Positions 11,247 through 25,189 of a stretch of 64,000 nucleotides of DNA are shown here, one piece after another (position 1 is the first letter of the stretch; every line of letters begins with the position of its first letter). A program made the translations under genes and the position numbers. Under the pieces are notes generated by a model, which was not told where the DNA came from, made no database searches, and saw only the letters and a program-made list of their open reading frames with translations. Origin of the DNA: Augochlora pura (taxonomy: Eukaryota; Arthropoda; Insecta; Hymenoptera; Halictidae); NCBI RefSeq assembly GCF_028453695.1, contig NC_135779.1, positions 4,526,001-4,590,000 on the forward strand, read 5' to 3'.

Positions 11247-13364
11247 TTTAATACCGAATCATTCGGAAGCATAATTGCGTCGTGCCGCGGAAACTCCGCG
11301 CTATATTATAGAATCGACCTCGCCGCCGTTCCAGCGTACAAGTTTGTAAACACCGTTCTCCCGCGGACGACCCGTATTTAGCCGTGAAGTCGACATCCTC
11401 GTTATTCCACTTATTACGACTCGCAATAAAAGCTCATTTTGATTAAACTAATTTTATTAATTAACCCTTGGGCAGATCGTTGCGTCCAGCGACACGAACC
11501 GTACCTAACTAGCCGACGCAGACAGTAACCGGGCGTGTCGGGTAATTCGAAAATCTACGTACGTTTCCCCGTGTAAAAATTGGACCCGGTTACAATATAT
11601 TAAATATATATAATTTGAAATTCAATATATTAATATAATATATGTGTTAAAAATATTAGGTCTACCTATGACGCTGGCAACAGGGCATAAGTTACGATTA
11701 TATTAAATTATTATAATAATACAGTAAATATTAGATGGATACAAAATTTATTGCTCTCTTTCTTTTTAGGAAGAGATAGAATTTTCTGGTAGACCTAATA
11801 TATTTGAGCATTTTTCTATTATACACTAAATTAATAAATAAAATGTGATAATTACCGTCGTTGATTTCAGCGATGGAATTGCAAATTTTTCCACGGGATT
11901 TCTGCGGTCAATAATTGTCCATGAGATGCGCGATTTTCTCCGCGATTTCGTATCTAGTATTTTATAATCTTCATTTCGTAGCGGAAGACACGACGACGAG
12001 GAATTCGCGAACAATCGGCGCCGAGCGGACGATCCGCTAGCGGAGTGCTGGCGGGGTGCCGTCGCGACCAAAACTACCGTAACAGGCTGTTCCCGGAGCA
12101 ATGCTCGAAGTAATGGAAATATTTCGTGTAAACAGACGCCGGTATTATGCCGCGGCGGGAAACACTGGTGTCATTCATGCCGGCGTGACGTCACCGCCGT
12201 GACACACGACGCGCAAAAGCCTCTCTCGTTTGCTTTCGCATTAACCCGGCGCATTCTTGCGCGCGAGTGAAGCACCCTTCAGGCGCGGCGCGGGGTTCAT
12301 TGAATTTCACCGGGAAGCTGAGTCGCCGAGCCCTGAAAATGAGATCTTTCCGCCGCCGATCGGGGATCCTTGACATTCCGCGACGCCTTCAACCCCCCCG
12401 CTAACCCCCTTCTTCCCGCGAACCTCTCGATCGCTACGTAAAAACCTCTTCAGCCGGCGAGAGACGACTTTTTACGAGAGGAAACTGGCGAATTTATAAC
12501 ATCTTTCGGTTGGCAGTTTTTCAAGTTTTATTCGCTTTTATGCTCTTTTATAGGATAAAATTAGGTGAATTATTTCATTTTCTCGAGGAATTTTCATCTT
12601 TGTAGAATTTTAAAGGGTAATATTTTTGGATCATTTTTAAGATGGTCATTTCTAAGAAATTTTTGAAGGATATAATTTTTAAAGAATTTTAAGGAACATG
12701 GAATTTTTAATATTATTTTCTGAGATTTTTCAAGGACAGCATTTTTTAAGAATTTTTAAGAATATCATTTTTAAGCAACCTTCAAGGATATCCTTTTCAA
12801 AGAATTTTTAATATCATTTTTAAAGAATTCTCAAGAATATCATATTTAAAGAATTATTAATAATATTAATCTCAATGACACTTACGCAAAATCTGAAACA
12901 GCCCAAAATTATCTAAAACAATATAAAATCATCTGAAACACTCTGAAATCATTTAAAACAGCATAAACAGCTATCGAACCCTTTCCTTACCAATTCGTCG
13001 CTTCGCTCGAAGCAAGCACTTCTTTCCGAACAGACAGCATCTCCGCAAAAAGTAATTGCGAAAGGCCGGGGGCTCTCGACAACGTCCGGCTGTAAAATTA
13101 TAGTAACAGCGTCGCGGCAATATCCTGTCCCCTAGTTTTCGCGGAAGATTAAGATCGCGACGGCCATAAAAGTGACCACGGGAGATACACTTTCGGAGCA
13201 ATTGCGAGCCGAATAGAAGGTAAAAGTCTCTCCCGTGTGTGTTGTACGCCCGCGCGATTCGCTCGGCGACCCGCAAGTGAATTCCAGAGACGACACCGGG
13301 TGTCTAATGAAACTCAGGAAATACTGCGACCCCGAGGCCACGCTCAAATTTCATTGGGGAACGA

Positions 13365-13366
<2 letters not shown>
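11247..13366. other. No gene seen
   Basis: AT-rich DNA with CpG-rich patches at 11980-12450 and 12990-13360. A diverged repeat of TTTTTAAGAATATCATTTTT, with units of 35-40 bases, occupies about 12600-12870. Confidence 0.55.

Positions 13367-13405
<39 letters not shown>
13367..13405. repeat. (CT)n microsatellite
   Basis: About 19 uninterrupted CT units. Confidence 0.97.
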
Positions 13406-13408
<3 letters not shown>

Positions 13409-16400
13409 CTCTACGTACGCTACTCGTTAAATTTCCTCCCGGGCGCGGCGTTATTGATCTACGAAACAGATCCCTTCGCGACCTTTTCCATAGTGAATCA
13501 GCCGCGCGACGTTCATAGTTTCGGGCCACTCGTATTTTTCTTCGTTCAACCCTTTGCTGCCGTGTTTACCGCTTTCGACGCGGCTCGTTGCATTCTATAC
13601 GCATACTTGAGTGGAAGATCGACGAAGAGAAGTTTTATTTATTGATACGAGCATCTAAAGGGTTCTAGAATCTTTAAGATGTTATCAGTAATAATTAAAA
13701 ATTACTGTTGAATATATCTTTTTAATATAAAATATAGAAATAGAAATATGAATTTACGGGGTGGAAAATTTGGAAGCAGTAACGTTAGGCTATAGATTAA
13801 AAAATAACGAATAGAATATACATTGTAAAATATAAGTCAACTTAGGTTTTATCTAAAGTAATTGATTTTCTACGCAAACATCGGTTTACGTTATTAAAAA
13901 TAGCGATCTTCATTAAATTGTATATAACATCGTGCGAGACTTGTTGCGAAGATCTGGAACATAATATACTCGCATTTCTTAAATTGCAATTAAATTATAT
14001 CCATTCACATTAAAAATATTGAAACATCGAAATAAAAATTATAGCATCATAAAAAATTAATATAAGTATAATATAAATATTCTGTCTGGCATAGCAATTT
14101 ATCCGTAGCAAATAAATGCTGTGAAACAAGTCATAACACAGTGAATAATGTTTATTAATATATCCGTCCCGCCGATAAACAAAATATCCTGTAAAAATGA
14201 TCACAAGTATACTAAAAATACGAGCGTACTATATTAAAATAAATATGTTACAAGAGGATTTCGTAGAGAATTTCGTTTAGCCGTCGGAAGTATCCCACCG
14301 CAAAAAGCAAGCGGCCTAATTAGAAGACCGCGATAATTTCCTTGAACCGTGTACCGTTCCGTGAACAATCATCGTTGACACAGGGACCGGCAAGAAAATA
14401 AACGATCGCGGTGCTCGTTAAGAAGGGATCCGTCCGCGAGCAGCGGGAAAGGGCTGAAGGGCGTAGGAGGCGGCCTCGCTCGCCGAGCAAATTCTTAATT
14501 CACCGCTACCATTTTTCCGGCCGGCAAGAAACATCCCCGTGTCCCCTCTCCCCATTGTACAACCGAGCGACTATTATTCCCTGTGCACGAGCGCGGGGGA
14601 GGGGGAGCAGCGGACATGTTAGTCCTCGCGTTCGAAAGCAGCCTGAAAGAAGAAGAGACCCGGAGACCTCCCGGCAGATAAACTTCGCCGGCAACAATAC
14701 CGACTTCCCTCCGTCACCCCCGCCGCACGGCAAATGGCCGCATACATCCTCCGCGGTATTCCCATTGGCCTGTTTCGATGCGCCGCGCTTCGGCCGACAA
14801 ACCGCGGGCAATTAAAACATTCCTGCTTAAACCGGCCGTGACAAGATGGCGGGCCGACGTCGCGAGCGAAAGCGAAATATCGCGGACGAAACTTTGATTT
14901 GATATTTGGCGAAATAATTGGGGAGATTGAGTCGTTTTTAAGTTGGTAGTATAGAGATATTTTTGAGCTAAGCGATATTTTAATTTCTTAATTTTACTAT
15001 GATTTCTATGGTGGACGAATAATAGTAGTAATCGATGACAATATATAGTTTTGCTTTGGAATCTTTGTTTAGTTCAACTAGTGGAGTTTTATTAAATTTA
15101 TTAGGATTTTGCGTGGGCGTGTTAATCATGTATCTATATTTTAGAGAGTTTTGGCATCGTTGACTATGAATTTTGGTAATTTTGAAAAACAAAATGGCGA
15201 AGTATAGTGAAGATATGGTGAAGTTGGGCAGAAGTCATTTTATGTCGTTGACCAACTTATATATTAGTCTATTAAAACGTGAAATTTTTGATCATTTAAA
15301 TATTTAAAAAATTGAGCTGCGAATAGATTTGAGATTTAAGGTTATGTAAATCTATCCAGTAACTCACGCGTCGAGTGAAAAATAGATTCACTGTGCTCTG
15401 CACAGTAAATATACTACAGAAACTAAAGCTAAAATCGAAGACTCGAATAATTAACCACTGTATTACTTTCCCATAATCTTGCAACAATTTATTTTACCAA
15501 ACATTCATCCCTACTCTTTCAGAATTACCTTATGCTTCTTCATAAGCTTCGAGAAAACTAGAATATCAGAAAATTGAAATAATTTGTATAACACTCGAAG
15601 AACCTTCCACCTTTCTCAGATTTAATTCCATCAAACAAACAACCAATCCAAACATGTCACACGTCTCCTATACGTATGAAATTTAAAGTAAAAAAATTTC
15701 GCACGTCTCGTACGATGAACACGAGGTTCATTACGCCGCAAAATAAAGCAAAGGCACGGTAATTGACCTGGCGCGCGGTAACTGGCTCCGCAACCCCCGT
15801 CGCAACCGATCGGAAGAAGCGTCGAGCCGCGTCGGTGCAGAACGAAGAATAAAAATCGCGAAACCGGGGCCCGCCGGACCTGTAATGGCCGAATATCGCG
15901 CGGCGGGCGTGATGTATGGCGCAATCGCTTCGCTCGCGGGACCGGGCGGAAGGTAGCCATCGGAGCGGATGAAAAAAAAAGTAAAGGAGCAAGCTCGCCG
16001 GCAAATGGTGGACCGGTCGGGACCCACCCCGGTTCACCAAATAATTGATGCATGTTCGTGCCTCCGCGGGATTCGACGGGTAATGATGGGGGTCCTGAGA
16101 CTCTCCCGCGGTTTCCATCCACGCCTCGCCTCTCCCACCCTCCCCCTCTGCACCCTGCCGATGCATCGGCGGGGCCCCGGATCACGCGTGCTTCCACCAC
16201 CGTGTTAAATTGGATCGCCGTGAAAAATGAACGGCCCGCGAAACGCCCGGCGATTCTGTCGAGGATGTCGGCGTTTAGGGGCCTCTATATTATTCCGCGG
16301 TGAATCGAACGTCCTACAAGATGCACGAAGACGGCCGGCAGACGGCTACCATTTTCAAAAGACGGTGCGAGGCGATTTTTTTTTAGGAAGAAGGATGTTT

Positions 16401-18680
16401 TACGTTGTTAATTGTTGGGTGTGAATGATGAGACGTGCACTGTAGAAGACGACAAATTCTTGTCATTTGTAGTACTTTTAACGTGCCAATATTTTTCACG
16501 TGTTGAACTAAAGTTCATTGTTAACTCTAGATCTCACGGAGACGCTGGCGACCTTGTAACATTTTTATATTGTACGCAAAAGTGTGAATAAATGTTGAAA
16601 CATCGAGGTTGTCCTCTTAACTCACGATACACTTTATATTTTATATTTTCTAAACGGTAAATAATATTTTCATTGCATTAGAATTACATTATATATCATT
16701 TAGAACACTTTACGGTTAAAATATATAATAATGTTATAATAACAATTATTGTTACATAGGCAAACTTTGTATGTAAGTTGCGCAAGGTAGTTTTGAATAC
16801 TCGTGCCTTTTCTCTTGAATATATCCTATATTATTGTTATATTATAATACGCAAAATATTGCAGAAAATGTCAAGTTTATGCCAAAGGATTTAAAGCAAT
16901 CCAATCGCTGAAAAATACAGAAAATTACAACGAGCTTTAACATCAGAAATCCCCGATTAAAATTGCATCAAAGTTACTATTACATTAGCTGGTACAATAT
17001 AAAATACCATGCCTCTCGTCTCTCACAAATTCCAATATTATATTTCCCATCAACTTTTCCAAAAAGAGGGGCTTCCCATTAAAAACTGTCTTCAACCAAA
17101 TACTGCATAATATTATCCAATTAAAAAAGAAAAAAATTCGTACGACACGATCTAACACAGAATTCCCCATGGAATTAAACGTAATAAAAAAAAACAGCAT
17201 AATTTGCAAAAAAAAATCTGTCGCCCGGCATTTTAACATCCCCCGACGTTGCGACAGAAAATCTCCAAAGTCGATCGCCGGCGGAACGTGGTAATCCAGC
17301 CGGTCAGGCCCACCCCTCCCCCCCTCCCCCCGAGATTATTTATCGAGCGGACGCGTAACAATGACGTAATGGGGAGGGGTTGGAAGTGATCCGGTCTGGT
17401 AGAGCCCGGGCGCGCGGAAAAATGACCGTGGCCGCGGCTATTAAACGGTCGCCCCGGCAATTTATTATTCGTAATAAAACGGCGTCGCGGTTGGACACTT
17501 TCGCGTTGATCGCGACGGCCGATAAGGGAAGATTGCGGGTACGACGGAACTCGGAAGGATGCGGCCTGAAATCTCGCGTTTAATTATACGGGACCGCTTG
17601 TCCGCTAGGGGGACAGACCGCTTTTAATATTCGCGCTGGAACGTGTGTGTGCGCGAGAAGAAAATTTGCGTCAGCGTCGGATGAAGCAATTTGCCAGGGC
17701 GTTTCAGTGTTCCTTTGAGAGAGAGGAACGATGGAACAGTTCGAACGTCGCGTTTCGATCTTCTTCACCCGTTGATGTACAATGAGATTTGGGTGACGTC
17801 GAGAAACAACTTGGCGGGGTGTTAAATGTCCTGTTATTCTACATACTACAAAATGCGTTACAGAATTTATCAATACTTTATAGAAGAATTTATTTTTATT
17901 TTGGTACAGCGGAAATTAATAATGTTAATATTTATTAGATCCTGCATGAGATCTGTATAACGAGTCTCAAGTCGTAGTGCAAAGGGTTAAGACGTCCATT
18001 GCTTATCTAAGAATAAAAATAGCGAAAGGTTTAAGTACATTCGTTTAACTTTCAATTAACTTTAACCACTTTTACAACTATGTAATTTTATTACTGTGAT
18101 ACCAGTGACATTATTAACATTTTCATCGTTAACCGTAGAGTCTATTCTAACCATCATTAAACCATTTCGAAATAAATTATTACTAAAAACTTGTATCACC
18201 TCAAATATCGAAGATAAGCAAAATCGCGAGAAAATGTTGATTTCCAAAGTCACGTGAACGATTCAAAATTGAGCGTACCGTTGATCGTTTAACGCGTCAC
18301 GATAGTCACGATCATAGTCGATACCGTTTCGCTCGGATCCCTAGGCTCGTTAGACCGTCGCTTTCAAGTCGCCGGCCGCGCGTTTCGTGAACCGCGGCAC
18401 GTCGCCGTTGCACGGACACTACCTTTTTGGTTAGAACATTCAAATTTCACGGGGGCTGACCAGAGAATAGCGGGATATCACGGCGTCCGAACGATAGCAA
18501 CGGATTAACATTCACCCGGGGCAGCCGCGCGAGGTATTTCGATAATTCGACGGGGACGTGTCGTCGATCGTGATCGGCGAGCGAATTCGCGAAACGAGGT
18601 GAGGCACCCACCAGTGTGTCGAACCGATGTCCCACGGAGCCCATTCGATGTCACAGGAGAAACGACTCGATCTTCTCCTT
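13406..18680. other. No gene seen; alternating AT-rich and CpG-rich DNA
   Basis: CpG-rich patches lie at 14290-14900, 15760-16330 and 17230-17600. The open frames of 100-190 codons in them (for example 15631-16200, minus) overlap in several frames and show no motif, so they are not called. A lone right end of the TTAA family (AGTGCAAAGGGTTAA) is at about 17976-17990. Confidence 0.55.
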
Positions 18681-18718
18681 CCTCTCTCTCTCTCTCTCTC
18701 TTTCTCTCTTTCTCTCTC
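18681..18718. repeat. (CT)n-rich microsatellite
   Basis: CT and TTTCT units, within a CpG-rich patch at 18280-18960. Confidence 0.9.
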
Positions 18719-18964
18719 GCCCTCTGATCACATAACGTCGCCTCTCGCACATACTTAATGAAAAGGAATTGCCGAGAATGAACGACCGCCCCTCTCGCGT
18801 CCCCCTCCCCCCCTCCTCCTCCGCCGCGTCGCGGCCGGTCGAATATTCTCCCAGCGGTAAGCGGTGATCGAAGTTCTGTCACGATCCGTCGATTTCTTCC
18901 CATTCGACCGGCTCGATTATTGCGCCGATCGGACGTCTGACTCTTCGCGTAATCACGAGAATTA

Positions 18965-19320
18965 TGGGATCTTCCGATCTCGTTGAAATTGGCGACGGAA
19001 CGACTGGGGAGAAAAATCCTGAATCGATCTATTTTTACTGGAATGCGACGAAAGCAATGTTTGGATCTTTCCTAGTATTTTTATAAAATTATGAATTAAA
19101 TAGTTTATCGTGGCGCGGACATTTTCCATGCATTGTTCTACAGGATAATCGCCATCGTTCTATCTCGTTGAAATTGTGCGAAAAAAATCCTGAATCGATC
19201 AATGTTCACCGAAACGCGACAGACGCAACGTTCGGATCTTTGATTTTGTAAAATAAATGATTCATCATCGGCGAATATATTTTCCATGCGTTGTTCTTCG
19301 AGACAACTGCTATCATGCCA
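18965..19320. repeat. Diverged direct duplication, about 185-bp period
   Basis: ATCTCGTTGAAATTG, AAATCCTGAATCGATC, TTCGGATCTTT-like and TTTTCCATGC segments recur in the same order in two consecutive units. The units are clearly diverged. Confidence 0.75.
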
Positions 19321-20269
19321 TGTACTGATATAATAATTTATCTATACTAAAAAAAACTTATTTTTGAAATAAAAGAAAAATAAGATCGTGCATCGAGAAA
19401 TCTTCCTTTCATTTTACGATGAAATTGAATAACAATTTCAATGGAAACGAAGCGGCAATGTTAACAAGATCGTGTTTGTTGCGCCGCGTAACGCGGTAAG
19501 AACCGCTTGACGCGCGTCGCGATGCACTCGAGCAGACGCAGTTACAATTATTTGCATGTAACCGGAGGAAGTACGTAATCGGTTCTCATAAAAAGGCGCC
19601 TATCTCGTCGTATCGCTGCTGGATTAAATATTCATGCCTCGAACTGATCCTGAGTCAGACGTTCCCCGCCAAGGCGTGTGTTAGTTAATTAAAAAATAAC
19701 CGCCCGCCGTTTCCTGGAAACGCGACGCGTTATCTGGCAACGCTCTCTCGATTGGTTCGCGTCGCTGGCGCGCTCCCGATGCGCACTGTTTGAAAGCTAA
19801 TGAACAAACTAATAGTGAAAATGACTGACGCTTTCGTTGGCAGTCGTTCGACACGCTTTGGAACGCGTATCGGGGAGAATTTGCTGATTAGTTTCCCTTT
19901 CTGAATGCTTTAAAGCAATCCGCGGTTTACAATTATTATTGCATCGATTTTTACGACGAGAATGCCGTGAAATAATATATGTATACGGTCGATGATTATA
20001 TTTAGGTAAAAATGTGTTATGATTTCAAGAAGGTTAAAGACTTGTATTTATTTTTGACTAGAAGCTGCAATATTATTTATACTGCATATGATAAATAAAT
20101 TGTTGGAGAAATTGATATTAGTTTAAGATTATGTGTTGTTAAAGTGTAAATTCCTGTACCGCTTATGAAAATTGTTTTATGAAGACGAGAATTTGTGGAC
20201 GATTATTTATATTTAAGCAAGAATTATGAATAATATAATGCCAACACATTGATATCAATTTCTATTATT

Positions 20270-20620
20270 ATATTATAATTGTATCATATTCTTTTATATT
20301 AACTTATATTGTACTGTATTGCATTATATTATATTATACTGTACTTTATTGTATTGCACTGTGTAGTATAGTAAAATATTGTAATGTTCCGGGCATTCTT
20401 CGTAAGCCCGGGGGAACATTAATTGATAAAAATAAATTTCAGTATATTGTATTAGCATAGTAAAATATTGTACTGTATTGTATTGTATAGCATACTAAAA
20501 TATTGTATTGTATTGCATAGTATAGTAAAATATTGTACTGTACTGCACTGTATCGTATTATATCATATTATATCATATTAAATTATATTATATTATATGG
20601 TATTACATTATACCATATCA
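20270..20620. repeat. TATTGTATTG/ATATTA simple repeat with an embedded hairpin
   Basis: Degenerate TATTGTACTG and ATTATATTAT units. It is interrupted at 20383-20420 by a GC-rich stem-loop with outer arms AATGTTCC / GGAACATT and inner GGGC / GCCC. Confidence 0.85.
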
Positions 20621-20799
20621 TAATTCGTCCATATTCACCCAACAACAAAAATGAAATTCTTTCACGAAAAAGAAGCAAAGTAAGCGAACAGAAAGATCTA
20701 ATCCATCATATTAACTAGGATCAAAATCAAACCAAAGACAGAGTAACTGGTCACCGCACAGTAACCATCCCCGCCGTTCTAATCCCCAGCAAAGAAAGT

Positions 20800-22125
20800 G
20801 CCGAAACACTTTCAATCTCCAGCGGAGGCTAATAAGTTCCAGATAAATTCGAACGATATCGTATCGCTCGGATCAGCATCGCGGGGTAAGCCGACGTAAA
20901 AAAAGGTGGCTCCCAGCTGCTGGCACACGAGAAGGGAACACACGTTCCCTCTCCTCCCCTTGTCTCCCATAAGAATCTGTTGAAGGAAAGGTCGCCGGAT
21001 CGAGCGTCCACGCACCTCCGCGTCCGCTCGTGGCAGCTCGGCGGCGCAGTCTCTTCGTGACCGGCAATTAATCGAATAATGGCACGAAAATGGCCGAACG
21101 GCCGGATTTTTCCCGCGCGCTTAGGAGGTCGTCGACCCTTAAGGCGAGAAGGTGCGCGGCGGTTCGTATCACCGCGCGAGAATGTCGAATGGAATTACGT
21201 CAAGGGAAATATCCTACTCTTGGCGCGTTTACCGTTTCGCCCGTTCGACCGGGCCGCCTCTCTTCTCTCTATCTCCCTAAGAGAGGGACTTAAAGGTTAC
21301 AAACGCACTGACCCATGCGTGTCACCGTTATTCCCATTGATTTTTTCTCCGTTGCTCCGGGTACCGGCTGGGCCCGATCCCTCTCCTCCCCCTCTCTCGC
21401 TCATTCTCTCTTTCTTTCTCCGTCGCTCTATGTCTCTCCGTCTCTCTTTCTCTCGCTCTGTCGCCGTCCTCGCCTCGCCTCGCTCTCTCTCCCCCCGTCC
21501 TTCTCCTCGGTTCGCCGGCGTCGCGCGCGTCTTCCCGCTCGAAAATCCTCGTTCGAGGAGGAATCGGCCGTGCTCCTCCCGCCGCGGCACGTATACGCCG
21601 TGGCCTCGGAAACGGGCCCCGTCGAACAAGGTGCACGGGGGACCAGGCGGTTACCTACCACGGTTATTGGTTTACAATGCCACGAATCATGTGCGTCATT
21701 ATCTTATGTGGTACATGGGAAGCTGCGGTCAGAGGTTTTCCAGAGAAGCCGGGCCCCTGCTCGACGTTCACCCGGCCGAACACGACGCCTTCCCCTCTCT
21801 CCTTCGCCGGGAACACACTCCTACGTTTCAGGCACGCTCGCTCCTATTTGCATGATTGACGGGCACCGGGGGCCGGCCCCCGATCATCGATGACCGGCGA
21901 GACGAGACGTCTCTATGTATCCATCGCTCGTTTGCCACGGGACCCTAATGTCGCTTTTGCCTTGCCGATTTTCCTCTGGCGCGCTCCTCTTTGGCCTAGA
22001 AAACGCCTGGCATAGTGACTGGTGCCGCGCGCGCGCGCGCGGCGGTCATGTGTCGGTGACACGGTTCCTTCGACTCTCGTGTGTTTAGAACCTGGACTTT
22101 TTTCTTTCTTTCTTTCTTTCTTTCT

Positions 22126-22157
<32 letters not shown>

Positions 22158-22300
22158 GCGTACCGGCGCACCGCGGAATGTGGCTTGTGCTATTTGCGGG
22201 AAGTTGTCGAACCCCGATGATATGCAAGTTGACAAAGATGCTTGTCGCGCAACTTGTCGCTGTTTGTCACGACATTCTTCGGTTGTCGTGACTTGATGAC
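20800..22300. other. CpG-rich stretch, no supported gene
   Basis: It contains pyrimidine-rich microsatellite DNA at 21380-21500, a (GC)n run at 22028-22042 and (TTTC)n/(TTC)n at 22096-22156. A 258-codon open frame (21079-21855, plus) is rich in Arg, Pro and Ser, overlaps open frames in other phases and on the other strand, and matches no family I recognise, so it is best read as a by-product of base composition. Confidence 0.5.
22096..22156. repeat. (TTTC)n then (TTC)n microsatellite
   Basis: A compound repeat of about 60 bases. Confidence 0.95.
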
Positions 22301-24600
22301 CAACGCGGCGGGACGATTATCTGTAATAACGGAGATGGTTGTGTCAAATTAGTTCTATCAGTCATAGACGGCCACGTGTCACGAGCAACATTATTTTCGT
22401 GGGCCGACGAACGCGCGGACTCGTTGCTCTTTTCAAAATTATTGAAACATATATGCGCGTGATAAACTGTGCTAAATAATTCAGTAGGGAATATTCTACA
22501 TTTTCATGGTAATGTTGTAGGATTTATTTATCTCAAATCGATCGCAGTCAATCGAAGCGCTATGATCAGATCGGAGTACTGAAATTGACACACGATAATT
22601 AGGAAATGATTATGTTAGCTCAAAATTTGTTATTTATATTACATTCAATATTTTATTATATAAAAGAATATAGATAAGAATTGCTATACTTTGACGAGTC
22701 TGACACGCGACGGAGATTTCTAGTAAAAATCTGTAAAGTTTAAATATTAATACGTTCTTTTTAGTCTGAATAAGATTCTGATCTCTTGTTAACAATATTT
22801 AAATGTTTAAGTAAACATAGACGGACGATAAATATAAATTGTCTTTTTTCTTCTTTGAAATTATTACCATCGAAAAGCTTCTGATTATTTTAATTCTAAA
22901 AAAAAAAAAAAATGGTACAGCAAGCGGTTATTAATCAAATGTTTTACTATTTAATTCGCCATGCTCTAATTATCGCAGTAAATTACGCGAACATCGTGCC
23001 CCCACACTACCGACAATAAAATTTCGCTCGGCCAGCACGGCGTATCAAATTTTCATATGCAACAGAATCTGACGTTCATAAATACAGCCGGGGCGATGCA
23101 AACGCCGGCCGCAGCGGCGCCGATAAATAATTCAGAATTACAGTTGCAGCGGGCTCCGCGAGATCATAACCCTTCGCGTTTAATTATTCAGGACGGGTCG
23201 ACGATGACCCTGCCGGTTGGTAGCCACGGAGTCGGTGTTAAAGGTAGCATCTTCCGCGTAACTCACGGCGCGGCTCGTTCCAGTCGCGGCTCGCAGACAC
23301 GAAGGGAGGAAGGGAGCGTATTAAGATTCAATTTGACTGGCTGCGGGACCCTCCTCAAAGCGTTTCGTATCTCGGCCGAGAGGGATAGACGCGATCTGTA
23401 TCATTCATAAATGGCCACCAGACGAAATGGATATTTATTCCCCCGACGAGATCGTTGCCGTCGGGTCGGCGACGGATCGATCCGCAGACGAAGAGAAAGA
23501 GAAAGACAGAGAGAGAGAGAGATAGAGAGAGAGAGAGGCGGGAAGGGAACGTCTTTGGCCCTGGGGTTCCTTCGCCGGATAACGCCGTCGGTTCAGACAG
23601 CTTCGAAGAGGGCGAGCATCGCCTACGGGTCTAGGCCCCGAGGTAAGCCTGAACACTCCTTTTTCGACGGTTCACCCTCCCGTCGGCTTCTGCGTCGCGG
23701 AACGAATCTTGCCAGAAAATATCGAACCTGGCGATTTAACGGCGCGTAAACACGCCGGTTACGGGACGCAAACAGTCTCTGATTTATCGCCGGGAACAGA
23801 CGTGTTTGCCGAGGTTTTAACAGGTCGCCGAGTGAAGAGACCGCGGAGACAGTCATTTGGGTCGGGGATTTATTTCGGATCATTGTTTGGTCGATATAGT
23901 TCTTCGTATATGATGTTATTAGAGAGATTTATTCGAAATATTCCCCGAGTAAAGTATTAAAGGAAAAATATATTGGAAAGATTCCTTAAATAAAATAGTA
24001 CTCGAAAATTGAAACTAGTCCTTCAACAAAATATTACTCGAAAAATGTATTCGAAATATTCCTTGAATGTAAATTTGAATCAATGAATATTGCTAATAAA
24101 TCCTCCGAATTAAATTTGATTCGAATAAATTTGTCGAAGTATTTAATTCGAATAAATATGTCGAAGGACTTCTTCGCAGTACAAGCAACATTCTATCGCA
24201 ATTCTATAACAATAAATATTTGAAATTAAAATTAAATATTGAATTAGAATTTACAAACTTGAATAACTATTTGAACATTAATATCTGTATAATCATTTTT
24301 GTAATCTTTAGATTTTTAGATTCTAACCTCAAACTTGAAACTGAAAGAGATCTAACCTCTTGCAAGTTGAGCGAACAAACTCCTATAAAGACATCTAAAG
24401 AAAGTATGAAGCAGAAAAGTGATTTCAAATTCGCAATTAAAACAGTTTCAAGTGCAAATAGTTAAACATTAACAATAACTAAAAAGTTCACACTAAACTA
24501 ATCACAAATTCTATTACATTACATTTCACAAATTCCATTTTATCATATATATTTTAGAAAATAAACTTAAATCGCTTAGAAAATAAATGATCCAATCGTT
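22301..24600. other. No gene seen
   Basis: AT-rich DNA with a CpG-rich patch at about 22980-23880 holding a (GA)n run near 23500-23540. Degenerate ATTCGAAATATTCCTT-like repeats are at 23930-24180. Confidence 0.55.
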
Positions 24601-24705
24601 CGACATCGAGGCCACTAAATATCGTTCAAAACGGCGTCCCCATCGAAATATCGGTTGATGGGGCTCGTCGGCGAGTCCTGGGCGCAGGATTCGTATAAAT
24701 TACAG

Positions 24706-24875
24706 CGTCGGTAGGGATCCCTGGACATGCGGTTTCTGTTCGCGGAGGAAGATCTTCCGGGCCATCTACAAGGCCGGCATTCTCCCACAGCGATTGCGGT
24801 ACCGTTAACCCCCGGCTAGTTTCGCCGGTCGAGGACGAAACATCTATTAACATTAATAAGAAGAGGCGGCCGTAG
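24706..24875 (+). CDS. Candidate terminal exon, unidentified protein (very tentative)
   Basis: An open stretch of 55 codons follows AATTACAG at 24698-24705, which would serve as a 3' splice site, and ends at a TAG at 24873-24875. It reads PAFSHSDCGTVNPRLVSPVE near its middle and ends NINKKRRP, with a varied composition resembling a cytoplasmic tail. It matches no family I can name. The antisense strand is also open here for 165 codons (25123-24626) and has its own plausible acceptor, so the strand is uncertain. No upstream exon of the same gene was found. This could easily be chance in a CpG-rich patch. Confidence 0.2.
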
Positions 24876-25189
24876 GTGGTCCCCGATCCTGGCGAGGAAG
24901 CCATCGCCGGGTTCCGTCTGATCGGTCCGAGCTTCCTGGCGTTTTCAAAGCGTCCATTCGGTCCCACGTGGCACCGCGCGCACGCCGCGTCTCTGCGTCT
25001 GACAGCGATCCGCCAGCTTTGGCCATCATCCCCCGTGTTGCGGTCGTGTCGGTGAACCCTTGATCGTGCCAATGGTCCGACCCGGAAAAGCTGAGTCCAA
25101 TTCGCCGCTGTCCGAGCCTGCACCTGGCTGACTTTCCACCGGATCGTCAGCGAATTGCTGTCTCAGAATTCCGCTCGCCTTTATGGTGT

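Noticed and set aside
13550..13662. Possible small TTAA-type MITE (CCCTTTGC ... TAAAGGG)
   Set aside because: Only six or seven terminal bases are inverted and neither side has a TTAA.
21079..21855. 258-codon open frame on the plus strand
   Set aside because: It is Arg/Pro/Ser-rich, lies in a CpG- and pyrimidine-rich patch, overlaps several other open frames on both strands and has no motif of any family.
22081..22296. Cys-containing frame (CAIC, DACRATC) resembling a zinc-binding segment
   Set aside because: It begins in a (TTC)n run, and the Cys spacing matches no zinc-finger family I know.
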